Source: Roseicyclus persicicus (lineage in GTDB: Bacteria; Pseudomonadota; Alphaproteobacteria; Rhodobacterales; Rhodobacteraceae). Taken from it: a stretch of 64,000 bases of DNA. Positions 9,013 to 18,304 of this stretch are shown here, in pieces (the first letter of the stretch is position 1; each line of letters begins with the position of its first letter). The notes under the pieces were generated by a model. It was given only the letters and a program-made list of their open reading frames with translations. It was not told the origin of the DNA and ran no database searches. The position numbers were made by a program, and so were the translations under genes. The DNA lies in the NCBI RefSeq assembly GCF_012395815.1, contig NZ_JAAZQQ010000001.1, positions 248,001-312,000 on the forward strand, in the 5' to 3' direction.

Positions 9013-10131
9013 GTGCTGCACCCTGCGAGCGAGACCGAGCTGAGCGAGATCGTGGCGGCGGCCAGGGGGCCCCTGCGCGTGGTGGGCGGCGGCACGCGGG
9101 CCGTGGGCCGGCCGGTGGCGGGCGAGGCGTTGTCGGTGGCCGGGTTGACGGGGGTGGAGCTCTACGAGCCCGGCGCGCTGACCATCGTGGCGCGGGCGGG
9201 GACGCCGCTGGCCGAGGTGGAGCGGGTGCTGGCGGCGGAGGGGCAACGGCTGCCCTTCGAGCCGATGGATCACCGGGGGCTGCTGGGCACCGCGGGCGAG
9301 CCGACCATCGGGGGCGTGGTGGCGGCGAATGTCTCGGGGCCGCGGCGCATCCAGGCGGGGGCGGCGCGCGACAGCCTGATCGGGGTGCGCTTCGTCGACG
9401 GGTCGGGGACCGTGGTGAAGAACGGCGGGCGGGTGATGAAGAACGTCACCGGCTACGACCTCGTGAAGCTGATGGCGGGGAGCTGGGGCACGCTGGGCGT
9501 GCTGACCGAGGTGGCCTTCAAGGTGCTGCCCGCGCCCGAGGCGGCGGCGTCGCTGGCGGTGGCGGGCCTGAGCGAGCTGCAGGCGGTGGAGGCGATGGCG
9601 ACCGCGCTGGGCTCGCCCTTCGAGGTGACCGGGGCGGCGCATCTGCCGGGGGAGGGGCGGACGCTGCTCAGGATCGAGGGGTTCTCGGCGAGCGTGGCCT
9701 ACCGCGCGGGGCGGCTGCGCGACCTGATGGCGCCCTTCGGCGCGGTGACTGTCGAGGCCGACGCGGGCCGCGTCGCGGCCACTTGGGCCGGCGTGCGGGA
9801 CGTGGCGGGGTTTGCCGGCCGGGCGGGCGACGTGTGGCGGATCTCGGTCAAGCCGTCGGACGGGCCGGGGATCGCGGCGCGCACGGGCGGCGAGGTGATC
9901 TACGACTGGGGCGGCGGGCTGATCTGGGTGCTGGTGCCCGAGGGCACCGACCTGCGGGCGCGGCTCGGGGCCTTTGCCGGCCACGCGACGCTGGTGCGCG
10001 CGTCGGAGGCCACGCGCGCCCGGATCGCCCCGTTCCAGCCCGAGCCCGCGCCCATCGCCGCGCTGTCGGCGGGGCTGCGCGCCAAGTTCGACCCGAGGGG
10101 CATCCTGAACCCCGGGCTGATGGCGTCGTGA
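9013..10131 (+). CDS. glcE: Glycolate oxidase subunit GlcE (FAD-binding)
   Basis: 372 residues. FAD_binding_4 domain only, with GGGTRAVGRP near the N-terminus, TIGGVVAANVSGP and NVTGYDLVKLMAGSWGTLG. The domain makeup and the place between glcD and glcF identify GlcE. The GTG at 9013 is chosen because GGAGGGG lies directly upstream (9001-9007). The open frame extends further upstream through the dispersed repeat, which is unlikely to be coding. The stop overlaps the next start (GTGA). Confidence 0.92.
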   Translation: MLHPASETELSEIVAAARGPLRVVGGGTRAVGRPVAGEALSVAGLTGVELYEPGALTIVARAGTPLAEVERVLAAEGQRLPFEPMDHRGLLGTAGEPTIGGVVAANVSGPRRIQAGAARDSLIGVRFVDGSGTVVKNGGRVMKNVTGYDLVKLMAGSWGTLGVLTEVAFKVLPAPEAAASLAVAGLSELQAVEAMATALGSPFEVTGAAHLPGEGRTLLRIEGFSASVAYRAGRLRDLMAPFGAVTVEADAGRVAATWAGVRDVAGFAGRAGDVWRISVKPSDGPGIAARTGGEVIYDWGGGLIWVLVPEGTDLRARLGAFAGHATLVRASEATRARIAPFQPEPAPIAALSAGLRAKFDPRGILNPGLMAS

Positions 10132-10484
10132 GGCGGGCCGTGCTGACCGACGCGCTGATCGTCGCGCTGCCGTCCGCCGCCCTGTTCGGGGGGCTGGCGT
10201 TGATGTCGGACCGCAAGCGCGGCGCGGCGCTGGCGCAGGGCGCGCTGGTGCTGGCGGTCATCGCCATGTTCGTCGCCATCACGGCGCGCGGGCCGCTGGC
10301 GGGCCTCGCCCCGATCCAGATCGCGGCCATCGCCACCGGGCTGATCGCGGCGGCGGTGGCGGGGATGCTGTATCACCTCTACCTCGGTCGCTTCGCGCAG
10401 GTCTGGTCCGCGCGGGGCGTGTTCACGGCGGTCTACCTGGGCCTGTCGGCCCTGTTCGGCCTTGTCTTCCTGAACCTTTTCTGA
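10128..10484 (+). CDS. Four-helix membrane protein within the glc operon
   Basis: 118 residues starting with GTG that overlaps the glcE stop (GTGA), so translation is coupled. Four hydrophobic helices are evident (about 9-24, 32-50, 58-78 and 95-117), with basic residues between them. No known domain is recognised. Its place between glcE and glcF suggests a membrane partner or anchor for the otherwise soluble GlcDEF complex; that is an inference from context. Confidence 0.75.
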   Translation: MRRAVLTDALIVALPSAALFGGLALMSDRKRGAALAQGALVLAVIAMFVAITARGPLAGLAPIQIAAIATGLIAAAVAGMLYHLYLGRFAQVWSARGVFTAVYLGLSALFGLVFLNLF

Positions 10485-10494
10485 AAGCGCGGAC

Positions 10495-11814
10495 ATGCAG
10501 ACCACATTCACGCCCGAGCAGTTGAAGGACCCCGCCATCGCGCGCTCGAACGAGGTGCTGCGGACCTGCGTCCATTGCGGCTTCTGCACGGCGACCTGCC
10601 CGACCTACCAGGTGCTGGGCGACGAGTTGGACAGCCCGCGGGGGCGGATCTATCTTATAAAAGATATGCTGGAGAAGGGCCGGCCGGCCGACGCCAAGAC
10701 GGTGCAGCACATCGACCGCTGCCTGTCCTGCCTCGCCTGCATGACGACCTGCCCCTCGGGCGTGCATTACATGCACCTCGTCGACCATGCGCGGGAATAC
10801 ATCGAGCAGACCTACCGCCGACCCCTGTTCGAGCGGGTGCTGCGCTGGACGCTGGCGAAGATCCTGCCCTACCCGACGCGGTTCCGGGTGGCGCTGCTGG
10901 GGGCCAAGATCGGGCGGCCCTTCGCCTTCCTGATGCCCGACGCGCGGCTGAAGGCGATGCTGGCGATGGCGCCGAAGACCATCCCGCCGGTCAGCCGCAA
11001 CGACGACCCGCAGGTGTTCCGGGCGCAGGGCGAGCGGAAGATGCGGGTGGCGCTGATGACGGGCTGCGCGCAGCGGGCGCTGAACACCGACATCAACGAC
11101 GCCACCATCCGGCTGCTGACGCGGCTGGGCTGCGACGTGGTGATCTCCGAGGGGCAGGGGTGCTGCGGGGCGCTGACGCACCACATGGGCAAGACGGAGG
11201 AAAGCCACGCGACGGCGGCGAAGAACATCCGCGCCTGGCACCGGGAGATGACCGGCGAGGGGCTGGACGCCATCGTGATCAACACGAGCGGTTGCGGCAC
11301 GACGGTCAAGGATTACGGGCACATGTTCCGCAACGAAGCACTCGCTCCGGAGGCGGCAGCCGTCAGCGCCATCGCCATGGACGTGTCCGAGGTGCTGATG
11401 AAGCTGGACCTGCCGGAGCAGGCGATGGGCCTCAAGGTCGCCTATCACGCCGCCTGTTCGCTGCAGCATGGCCAGCAGATCAAGACCTACCCCAAGGATC
11501 TGCTGAAGCGGGCCGGGTTCAAGGTGGTGGAGCCCGCCGACAGTCACCTGTGCTGCGGCTCGGCCGGGACCTACAACCTGATGCAGCCCGAAATTTCCGG
11601 GCAGCTCAAGGCGCGCAAGGTGCAGACGCTGGAGGCGACGCGGCCCGACGTGATCGCGGCGGGCAACATCGGCTGCATGATGCAGATCGGGTCGGGGACG
11701 GACATCCCCATCGTGCACACCGTGGAACTGCTCGACTGGGCCACCGGCGGGCCGCGGCCCGCCGCGCTGGACGCCGAGGGCAAGCGCGCGGTGCCGGTGC
11801 CGATCCTGCGCTGA
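10495..11814 (+). CDS. glcF: Glycolate oxidase iron-sulfur subunit GlcF
   Basis: 439 residues. Two 4Fe-4S ferredoxin motifs are at the N-terminus (CVHCGFCTATCP and CLSCLACMTTCP). Two cysteine-rich CCG domains follow, marked by QGCCGALTHH and LCCGSAGTYNL. GlcF carries electrons from the flavin subunits GlcD/GlcE to the quinone pool. It starts 10 nt after the small membrane gene. The GC-rich stem after the gene (about 11819-11842) lacks a T-run and is not a convincing terminator. Confidence 0.95.
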   Translation: MQTTFTPEQLKDPAIARSNEVLRTCVHCGFCTATCPTYQVLGDELDSPRGRIYLIKDMLEKGRPADAKTVQHIDRCLSCLACMTTCPSGVHYMHLVDHAREYIEQTYRRPLFERVLRWTLAKILPYPTRFRVALLGAKIGRPFAFLMPDARLKAMLAMAPKTIPPVSRNDDPQVFRAQGERKMRVALMTGCAQRALNTDINDATIRLLTRLGCDVVISEGQGCCGALTHHMGKTEESHATAAKNIRAWHREMTGEGLDAIVINTSGCGTTVKDYGHMFRNEALAPEAAAVSAIAMDVSEVLMKLDLPEQAMGLKVAYHAACSLQHGQQIKTYPKDLLKRAGFKVVEPADSHLCCGSAGTYNLMQPEISGQLKARKVQTLEATRPDVIAAGNIGCMMQIGSGTDIPIVHTVELLDWATGGPRPAALDAEGKRAVPVPILR

Positions 11815-11896
11815 GGGCGCGCGGCCCCGGGTCGCGCGCGTCGGCGCCACAATTCCGCCGGGTTGCGGCGGCAGCGTCGCCCGAGGTCCCGACAGG

Positions 11897-12760
11897 ATGT
11901 CCGGTCGTATGCGTCGCCTTGTTCTCGCCCTTGGTGCGGCCACTTTGCTGGCCCACGCCGTGCCCCTCGCCGGGCAGGAAACCCTGCCCGACCCCGTGCC
12001 CGAGCCCGCCTTGCGGGCGCTGCTGACCGCCGATGCGGCCAGCCCATGGGAGGCCGTGGGGCGGCTCGATTCGGGCGTGTCCTTCTGCACCGCGACGCTG
12101 ATCGCCCCCGACCTCGTGCTGACCGCGGCGCATTGCCTGTTCGACGCCGAGGGGCGGCGCCTGCCCGACAGCGCGCTGACCTTTTCGGCAAGCCTGCGGC
12201 TGGGCCGGGCCGAGGCGGTGCGCGGCGTCGCCCGCGCCCATCTGCCCGAGGGTTACGAGCACCCGCCGCTGGGCCGGGCCGAGTTCTCGGCCGTGGCGCA
12301 GGACGTCGCGCTGCTGGAGCTGGACCTCGCCATTCCGGCGGCGCAGGTCGCGCCGATGCCGGCCAGCCGGTCTGCGGCGGGGGCGGGGCCGGTGACGCTG
12401 GTGTCCTACGGGGCCGAGCGCGCGGCCTTCCCCTCGATCGAGGAGGAGTGCCGCGTGCTGTCGCGGGCCGAGGCGGTGCAGATCCTCAGTTGCCGCGCGG
12501 TCGAGGGCAGTTCCGGCGCGCCGGTGATGCGCATGGGGCCGTCGGGGCCCGAGATCGTGGCGGTGGTGTCGGGCCTGACCCGCATCTACGGCACCGAGGC
12601 GACGGTGGCGGTGGCGACGGCCGGCCTTCTGGCCGAGCTGGAGGCCGCCCGCGCCGCGGCGGGGGCGGGGGTGATGAGCCGCACCCCCGCGGGCATCCGC
12701 ACGCTGGGCGGGGCCGACACCGGGCGCGACAGCATCGGGGCGCGGTTCCTGAGGCCCTGA
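11897..12760 (+). CDS. Secreted trypsin-like serine protease
   Basis: 287 residues with an N-terminal signal peptide (hydrophobic core about 7-22, then AGQ). The chymotrypsin-fold triad is visible: His79 in LTAAHC, Asp136 in AQDVALLEL and Ser206 in EGSSGAPV. The usual GDSGGP is relaxed to GSSGAP. Cysteines near His79 and the active-site serine could form the usual disulfides. It is likely periplasmic or secreted; the substrate is unknown. The ATG at 11897 gives the signal peptide its basic start; MRRLVL at 11909 is an alternative. Confidence 0.85.
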   Translation: MSGRMRRLVLALGAATLLAHAVPLAGQETLPDPVPEPALRALLTADAASPWEAVGRLDSGVSFCTATLIAPDLVLTAAHCLFDAEGRRLPDSALTFSASLRLGRAEAVRGVARAHLPEGYEHPPLGRAEFSAVAQDVALLELDLAIPAAQVAPMPASRSAAGAGPVTLVSYGAERAAFPSIEEECRVLSRAEAVQILSCRAVEGSSGAPVMRMGPSGPEIVAVVSGLTRIYGTEATVAVATAGLLAELEAARAAAGAGVMSRTPAGIRTLGGADTGRDSIGARFLRP

Positions 12761-12771
12761 GCGCGGGCAGG

Positions 12772-12800
12772 CTTGAAAGGCCGGGGCGTGCTGCCCACAT
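12772..12800 (+). promoter_or_regulatory. Sigma32 (RpoH)-type promoter of hsp20
   Basis: CTTGAAA (12772-12778), 15 nt, then CCCACAT (12794-12800). This closely matches the heat-shock sigma consensus CTTGAAA / CCCATnT. Transcription would start near 12807 and give a leader of about 97 nt before the Hsp20 start. Confidence 0.65.
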
Positions 12801-12806
12801 CGGGGT

Positions 12807-12903
12807 CGTGGCGGTGCCAGTGAACCGGGCCGCCGCACGAACCCGTGGCCGTGCCCGAGATGGGGCGGCCCAGACACAGTTGTCGCTCACTGGAGGATGA
12901 CAG
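12807..12903 (+). ncRNA. ROSE-like RNA thermometer in hsp20 leader (candidate)
   Basis: The leader between the inferred start and the Hsp20 ATG is GC-rich and hairpin-prone. It ends with TCGCT (12883-12887) followed by CACTGGAGGAT, in which GGAGGA (12892-12897) is the Shine-Dalgarno. The UYGCU box pairing with the ribosome-binding site, just ahead of the start codon of a small heat-shock gene, is the hallmark of ROSE elements in alphaproteobacteria. The fold was not computed. Confidence 0.5.
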
Positions 12904-13350
12904 ATGCGGACCTACGACCTTTCGCCCCTTTACCGTGCCACCGTCGGCTTCGACCGGATGGCAGACCTTCTGGACCGTGTCCTGACGCAGGACAGCACCG
13001 TCCCGACCTACCCGCCCTACAACATCGAGAAGACCGCCGAGGGCGCCTATCGCATCTCGCTCGCGGTCGCCGGCTTCACCGAGGCCGAGCTGAGCGTCGA
13101 GCAGCGCGAGCAGGAGCTTGTGGTCGCCGCCCGCAAGGCCAAGGACGACACCCAGCGCACGTACCTGCACCGCGGCATCGCCACCCGCGCCTTCGAGAAG
13201 CGGTTCCAGCTGGCCGACCACGTGCGCGTGACCGGTGCGGTACACGAGAACGGGATGCTGCACATCGACCTCGTGCGCGAGGTGCCCGAGGCGCTGAAGC
13301 CGCGGCAGATCGAGATCAGCCGCGCCGCGCCGCAGGTGATCGAGGCCTGA
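12904..13350 (+). CDS. Hsp20-family small heat-shock protein
   Basis: 148 residues. Alpha-crystallin domain at about 35-130, with PYNIEKTAEGAYRISLAVAG at its start and the conserved RGIATRAFEKRFQLAD segment. It is similar in length and layout to IbpA/HspA. As an ATP-independent holdase it binds unfolding proteins in the cytoplasm. It stands alone behind a sigma32-like promoter and a ROSE-like leader, so control at both transcription and translation by temperature is likely. A hairpin terminator follows. Confidence 0.93.
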   Translation: MRTYDLSPLYRATVGFDRMADLLDRVLTQDSTVPTYPPYNIEKTAEGAYRISLAVAGFTEAELSVEQREQELVVAARKAKDDTQRTYLHRGIATRAFEKRFQLADHVRVTGAVHENGMLHIDLVREVPEALKPRQIEISRAAPQVIEA

Positions 13351-13377
13351 GCCTCACCCCTCCGATACAGACACGCG

Positions 13378-13400
13378 GGGCGGCCTTCGGGCCGCCCTTT
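13378..13400. terminator. Terminator between hsp20 and the MFS gene
   Basis: GGGCGGCC-TTCG-GGCCGCCC followed by TTT: an 8-bp perfect stem with a stable UUCG loop. It lies between convergent genes, 27 nt after the hsp20 stop, and can serve at least hsp20. Confidence 0.75.
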
Positions 13401-13402
13401 GC

Positions 13403-14584
13403 TCATGCGGGCAGCCGTTTCAGGAGCGCCGCGCCGAGGAGCGGGGCGGCGATGCACAAGGCGATCACCGCGCCGTAGCCCGCGAGGTCGGCCAGCACCG
13501 CGCCGAGGCCCGGCGCCGCGGCGAAGGCAAAGAGCGACAGCCGCGCGACCGCGCCCGCGCTTTCGCCGAAGCCGGCCTCGCCCATCACCTCGCGCGTCAC
13601 CACGGGCCTGAGGATCGAGATAACCCCGTTGCCGAGCCCCTGCGCCACCGCGAACACCAGCACCAGCGCCGGCAGCGCCGTGGCCGCCCCCATCGCGACC
13701 GAGGCCGCGGCCAGCGTCAGGAAGGCCCCGAGCGCCACCCGCCGCGCCGCGACCTGCGCGCCCGCCAGCGTCAGGACGATGCGGCCGGCCACCTGCGCCG
13801 GACCGATGGTGGAGGCGGCCAGCACGGCCAGCCCGTCGGGCACGCCCAGCCCCTGCATCAGCGCCAGCATGTGCGACAGGAGGATCGCCGAGCCGAAGGC
13901 CGTCAGCGCGAAGCCCCCCGCCAGCGGCCAGAACCCCGGCCGCCGCGTGACCGACAGGGCGACGGCGCCGGGCGCGACCTCGACAGGGGTGCGCGCCTGC
14001 GCCTCGGCCTCGAGCCGGGCGGCGGCGAAGCGCACCAGCGGCAGGACCAGCACCAGCACGAGGCCGGCCAGCACCCAGATCGCCGCGCGCCAGCCCGCCG
14101 CGGCGGTGACGGCCGCCGTCAGCGGGTAGGCCAGCGTCGAGGCGAAGCCGGCGGCCAGCGTGATCGCGGTGATCGCCCGCCGGGCCCCGGCGCCGCGGGC
14201 GCGGGTGACGGTGGAAAAGGTCGCGTCATACAGGGTGAAGCCCATCATCAGCCCGAGCCAGGCCCAGACCGCGTAGAACTGCCAGAGCGCGCTGACCTGC
14301 GTCAGCGCGGCCAACCCCGCCAGCGCGCCCAGCGTGCCCAGCGGAAAGCCCGTGGCCGCGCGGCCACGGTCGATCAGCCGGCCCACATGGGGCGCGGCCA
14401 GCCCCTGCACCGCCAGCGCGAGGCTGAAGGCGCCCATCGCGCCCGTGGTGGACCAGCCGAATTCGCCCTGCCAGTGCAGCACCAGCGCCGGAAAGCTGTA
14501 GAAGATCGCGGCCCAGATCACCGTCTCGGCGACCATGAAGGCCAGCACGGGCGGGTCGCGCCAGGCGGGTGGCGCGGGCGTCAT
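13403..14584 (-). CDS. MFS transporter
   Basis: 393 residues with about twelve hydrophobic helices and the major-facilitator layout of two six-helix halves. A loop motif HVGRLIDRGRAATGF after helix 2 corresponds to the family motif G-x3-D-R/K-x-G. The middle loop is charged (about 190-205). The substrate cannot be deduced. It is convergent with hsp20 and followed closely on the same strand upstream by a glycosyltransferase-like gene, whose stop is only 4 nt before this start. Confidence 0.88.
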   Translation of the reverse strand: MTPAPPAWRDPPVLAFMVAETVIWAAIFYSFPALVLHWQGEFGWSTTGAMGAFSLALAVQGLAAPHVGRLIDRGRAATGFPLGTLGALAGLAALTQVSALWQFYAVWAWLGLMMGFTLYDATFSTVTRARGAGARRAITAITLAAGFASTLAYPLTAAVTAAAGWRAAIWVLAGLVLVLVLPLVRFAAARLEAEAQARTPVEVAPGAVALSVTRRPGFWPLAGGFALTAFGSAILLSHMLALMQGLGVPDGLAVLAASTIGPAQVAGRIVLTLAGAQVAARRVALGAFLTLAAASVAMGAATALPALVLVFAVAQGLGNGVISILRPVVTREVMGEAGFGESAGAVARLSLFAFAAAPGLGAVLADLAGYGAVIALCIAAPLLGAALLKRLPA

Positions 14585-14588
14585 GGGG

Positions 14589-15461
14589 TCAGAACCACTG
14601 CCCCGGCTCCATCAGCCCCAGCTCCATCAGCTGCAGCGAGGACCAGTGGAACTGCGTCGAGCGGTGCCAGCGGTAGTCGTTGATGTCGTGGCGCGACCCG
14701 GGGTTGGTGCGCAGCGCCTTGGCGACGCGGAAGGAACAGATCGCCGCCGTCAGCGAATGGTGCCACGGGCAGGCGTAGGTATTCATTTCCTCGTCCGACA
14801 GGGTGTGGTCCTCGCGGAGCTGCAGCCCCGGCCTGGCCTGGAACAGGCCGACGCGGTCGATCTTGCGCTTGGGCTTGGCGACGTGTTCCTCGAAGCGCCA
14901 GCGCAGGCCGCCGTAGAAGTTCAGCTGCCGCTCCCGGGGGCGGCCGGTCTCGTCCGGGCGGGCCTCAGCGTAGTAGCCGGAGCTGTCCAGCAGCGCGGTG
15001 TCGAGCGACACGGCGTCGGGGTAGACGCGCAGGTCTGGGGCGTAGAGGTCGACGACATAGGTCAGGATCGCGCTGCGGCGTTCCTCCATCACCCAGGTCA
15101 CCATCTCGCCGACGCTGCGATCCTCGCAGAACGGGTAGAACAGGTATTCGGCGTTGTAGCAGTAGTGCAGCCATTCGCCCGGCATCTTGTCGATCAGCGC
15201 GTTCACGGCGGCCTGCGTCGCGCCCGGCGCGCGGCTGCGGCCGCGGATCACGTGCAGCTTGGCCTTTGCCTCGGCGGGCAGGGGCGGCACCGTCACGTCG
15301 GGGGCGGCCACCACGAAGATCTGCCGGAACCCGAGCGAGCGGAGATGGTCCAGCGTCGAGCCGATCTCGACCCGGTCCTCGGCGATCAGCATCGCCGCGG
15401 GCCCCTTGCCGAAGCTGCCCGGCTGGGCCGCGGCGAACTGGTCGAGGTTGTCGAAATCCAT
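14589..15461 (-). CDS. Glycosyltransferase family 2-like protein
   Basis: 290 residues without membrane helices. The N-terminal half ([34 protein letters not shown]) has the Rossmann-like start of nucleotide-sugar glycosyltransferases, and [16 protein letters not shown] may occupy the DxD region. Proteins of this type are widespread single genes in Rhodobacteraceae. Neither the acceptor nor the donor is known. It is likely co-transcribed with the MFS gene downstream (4-nt gap) and is divergent from miaB. Confidence 0.6.
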   Translation of the reverse strand: MDFDNLDQFAAAQPGSFGKGPAAMLIAEDRVEIGSTLDHLRSLGFRQIFVVAAPDVTVPPLPAEAKAKLHVIRGRSRAPGATQAAVNALIDKMPGEWLHYCYNAEYLFYPFCEDRSVGEMVTWVMEERRSAILTYVVDLYAPDLRVYPDAVSLDTALLDSSGYYAEARPDETGRPRERQLNFYGGLRWRFEEHVAKPKRKIDRVGLFQARPGLQLREDHTLSDEEMNTYACPWHHSLTAAICSFRVAKALRTNPGSRHDINDYRWHRSTQFHWSSLQLMELGLMEPGQWF

Positions 15462-15618
15462 GGCGGTCAGGTCGGGCCGGTCTGCTCTGTCGTGCCTCGG
15501 GCGCGAGTGTGGCGCGTCGCCGGGGCGAATTCAATCGCGGGATCGGTTGAAGCACGCGGTCCCCCCGTGTACATCCCGCGCGTCACCCTTTCCTTACCGC
15601 GGCAACCGGGCAGGCGCC

Positions 15619-16941
15619 ATGACCGAGGCCAAGAAGCTCTTCGTCAAGACCTATGGCTGTCAGATGAACGTCTACGACAGCGAACGCATGGCCGAGGCGC
15701 TGGGCGCGCAGGGCTACGAGCAGGTCGACACCGCCGAGGCGGCCGACATGATCCTGCTCAACACCTGCCACATCCGCGAGAAGGCGGCGGAAAAGCTCTA
15801 TTCCGACCTCGGCCGGCTGCGCCCGCTGCGCGAGGCCCGGCCCGACCTCAAGATCGGCGTGGCCGGCTGCGTCGCGCAGGCCGAGGGCGAGGAGATCATG
15901 CGCCGCATGCCCATCGTCGACCTCGTGGTTGGCCCCCAGACCTACCACCGGCTGCCGAAGATGATGGAGGCCGTGGCGCGCGGGGAAAAGGCGCTCGACA
16001 CCGATTTCCCCGAGGAGGACAAGTTCGCCCACCTGCCCAAGGACCGGCGGGCGAAGCGCGGGCCGACCGCCTTCCTGACGGTGCAGGAGGGCTGCGACAA
16101 GTTCTGTTCCTTCTGCGTGGTGCCCTACACCCGCGGCGCCGAGGTGTCGCGCCCGGTGGAGCGGCTGTTGCGCGAGGCGCGCGACCTGGTGGAGCGGGGC
16201 GTGCGCGAGATCACGCTGCTGGGCCAGAACGTCAACGCCTACCACGGCCCCGGCCCCGAGGGCGGCGAATGGGGGCTGGCGCGGCTGGTGCGGGCGCTGG
16301 CCGGGATCGAGGGGCTCGACCGCATCCGCTACACCACCTCGCACCCCAACGACATGGAGGACGACCTGATCGCCGCCCATGGCGATTGCGGGAAGCTGAT
16401 GCCCTACCTGCACCTGCCCGTGCAGTCGGGTTCGGACCGTATCCTGAAGGCGATGAACCGCAAGCACACCGCCGAGGCCTATGTCCGGCTGATCGAGCGC
16501 ATCCGCGCGGCGCGGCCCGACCTCGTGCTGTCGGGCGATTTCATCGTCGGTTTCCCCGGCGAGACAGAAGCGGATTTCGAGGCGACCCTCGCGCTGGTGC
16601 GCGAGGTGGGCTATGGCAGCGCCTTCACCTTCAAGTATTCCGCCCGCCCGGGCACCCCCGCGGCCGAGCGCGCGCCGGTCGACCCGGCCGAGGCCGACGA
16701 CCGGCTGCAGCGGCTGCAGGCGCTGATCGCCGAGCAGCAGCGCGCGACGCAGGCCGGCATGGTCGGCCGCACCGTGCAGGTGCTGTTCGAGAAGGCCGGC
16801 CGCGAGCCGGGCCAGATCGCGGGCAAGTCGGAATACCTGCACGCGGTCCACGTCGACGGCCCCGAGGCCCTGATCGGGCAGGTCGCCGCCGTCGAGGTGG
16901 TGGAAAGCCGCCCGAACTCGCTGGCCGGGCGGCTGGTCTGA
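15619..16941 (+). CDS. miaB: tRNA-2-methylthio-N6-dimethylallyladenosine synthase MiaB
   Basis: 440 residues, the usual family length. UPF0004 domain with Cys14, Cys50 and Cys84 binding the auxiliary 4Fe-4S cluster. Radical-SAM CxxxCxxC at Cys159, Cys163 and Cys166 ([10 protein letters not shown]). C-terminal TRAM domain from about 375. It adds the methylthio group to i6A37 of tRNAs reading UNN codons. In many alphaproteobacteria miaB is directly followed by phoH; here three unrelated small genes intervene. The ATG at 15619 gives the canonical [13 protein letters not shown] start. Confidence 0.97.
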   Translation: MTEAKKLFVKTYGCQMNVYDSERMAEALGAQGYEQVDTAEAADMILLNTCHIREKAAEKLYSDLGRLRPLREARPDLKIGVAGCVAQAEGEEIMRRMPIVDLVVGPQTYHRLPKMMEAVARGEKALDTDFPEEDKFAHLPKDRRAKRGPTAFLTVQEGCDKFCSFCVVPYTRGAEVSRPVERLLREARDLVERGVREITLLGQNVNAYHGPGPEGGEWGLARLVRALAGIEGLDRIRYTTSHPNDMEDDLIAAHGDCGKLMPYLHLPVQSGSDRILKAMNRKHTAEAYVRLIERIRAARPDLVLSGDFIVGFPGETEADFEATLALVREVGYGSAFTFKYSARPGTPAAERAPVDPAEADDRLQRLQALIAEQQRATQAGMVGRTVQVLFEKAGREPGQIAGKSEYLHAVHVDGPEALIGQVAAVEVVESRPNSLAGRLV

Positions 16942-16947
16942 CCCGCG

Positions 16948-17295
16948 TCAGCCGCGCGGCGGGTTTTCCGCGAAGATCCGGTACATGGTGGCCTCGGCGT
17001 TCTCGGGCCGGTTGACCGAGGCGGCGTCGCGGCAGACCCGCTCGGCGATGGCGTGAGCCTCCGGGAAGCTGTAGCCGGCGGCGACGAGGCTGTCGACGAA
17101 CTGCGGGTTCGGCCGATCCCAGATCACCTCGCTCGAGGGGCCGCGGAAGCAGCTGACGTTGATGACGACCGTGGTGGTCTGCTGCACGTGCGGGTGGTGC
17201 CCGCGGACCTGGTGGTCGGCGCTGGCCGGGCCGGCCATGGCGAGGAATCCGCCGCCGAGAACGGCAGCCGCAGAGAGAGCCTTGAACGCTGTCAT
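16948..17295 (-). CDS. Small secreted protein, unknown function
   Basis: 115 residues with a clear signal peptide (MTAFKALSAAAVLGGGFLAM, cleavage likely after ASA). The mature part starts with a His-rich stretch (DHQVRGHHPHVQQ) and has two cysteines (VSCFRGPSS and ERVCRDAAS) that may form a disulfide. No family is recognised. The start at 17295 was chosen because GGGGGAAGGA lies just upstream. It is convergent with miaB, only 6 nt away. Confidence 0.7.
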   Translation of the reverse strand: MTAFKALSAAAVLGGGFLAMAGPASADHQVRGHHPHVQQTTTVVINVSCFRGPSSEVIWDRPNPQFVDSLVAAGYSFPEAHAIAERVCRDAASVNRPENAEATMYRIFAENPPRG

Positions 17296-17717
17296 GGTAA
17301 AGTCCTTCCCCCAAAGGATCTGTGGTCTGGCGGGTGGCAGCCCGCGCAGGATGCGGCAGCCTACCACAGCCGCCGCCGGCGGCGCGGTCACATTTCCGCC
17401 GTAATTCGCCGGAACCGTTTCATCATCGGAAACGGTCATGGCCCGCTGACCGGATTGGTTCGGCCACCCGGGGCATGAGGCGCCCGGGCGCGCCGGGAAT
17501 GCCGGGCGCTGGGTCGCCGGATTGGCCGGGGACGGGCGAAAATGGCCGAATCGCCCCCTGCTTGTTTCCGATCCGGCGACATGTTCTCGAAGAAATCGCT
17601 TCCCTTGAATCCTGTTGCTGCTATCCTGCCGTAATCAAAGGTGTTTTCGCAGGGGTCCTGCCAGGCCGCGAAACCGGACTGTGACAGCGCCTGGAACAAG
17701 TGGGGGATGTTGATGTG
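17296..17717. other. 422-bp non-coding gap between divergent genes
   Basis: The sequence between the small secreted protein (minus) and the OmpA gene (plus) shows no credible coding frame. The part from about 17575 to 17660 is distinctly less GC-rich than its surroundings (TGCTATCCTGCCGTAATCAA) and probably holds the ompA promoter. The GGCGC-rich stretch near 17480-17520 can form hairpins. No defined motif is claimed. Confidence 0.5.
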
Positions 17718-18290
17718 ATGGCCGCATTGTCACGCATGTTTGCGCGCGCGCTGGGCGGGGCCGCCCTGGTCGCAAGCGCCGTTCTGCTCGCGCCGCAGGC
17801 GGCCGAAGCCCAAAGCAGCACGACGATCACCGGGCGCGTGGAGCCCGGGATCTGGATCGACCCGGACGGCTGCATGCACTGGGTCGCCGACGGCGGCGTC
17901 GAGGGCTACATGGAAGGCCGGGTCAACCCGCACAACGGGATGCCGGTGTGCCTCGAGGTGAACACCTGCGCGGTGGCCAACACCGACGTGCTGTTCGCCA
18001 CCGACAGCGCCCGCATGACGGCGAACGGCCGCGCCCAGCTGGAGCAGTTCTTCCGCTCGGCCGGCGCCTATGCCTACGCCATCTACGGCCACACCGACAG
18101 CCGCGCCTCGGACGAGTACAACATGAGCCTCAGCCAGCGCCGCGCCGCGTCGGTCGCGAACCTCGCCCGCTCGGTGGGCGCACGGGTCGCGCGCGAGATC
18201 GGCTATGGCGAGCGTCGCCCGGTCGCGCCGAACGACAGCGCCGCGAACATGCAGCGCAACCGCCGCGTCGAAATCGTGTGCTACCGCTGA
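17718..18290 (+). CDS. OmpA-family protein with N-terminal PDGC module
   Basis: 190 residues. Signal peptide (VLLAPQAAEAQ, cleavage after AEA), then a Cys-rich module of about 36 residues (PGIWIDPDGCMHWVADGG to GMPVC), then an OmpA C-terminal peptidoglycan-binding domain (VLFATDSARMTANG, GHTDSRASDEYNMSLSQRRA, RNRRVEI). There is no beta-barrel, so it is a periplasmic peptidoglycan-associated protein. The module recurs in the next gene. The ATG at 17718 is preferred; a GTG at 17700 is possible. Confidence 0.85.
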   Translation: MAALSRMFARALGGAALVASAVLLAPQAAEAQSSTTITGRVEPGIWIDPDGCMHWVADGGVEGYMEGRVNPHNGMPVCLEVNTCAVANTDVLFATDSARMTANGRAQLEQFFRSAGAYAYAIYGHTDSRASDEYNMSLSQRRAASVANLARSVGARVAREIGYGERRPVAPNDSAANMQRNRRVEIVCYR

Positions 18291-18304
18291 TCGGGGGAAT
18301 GACC

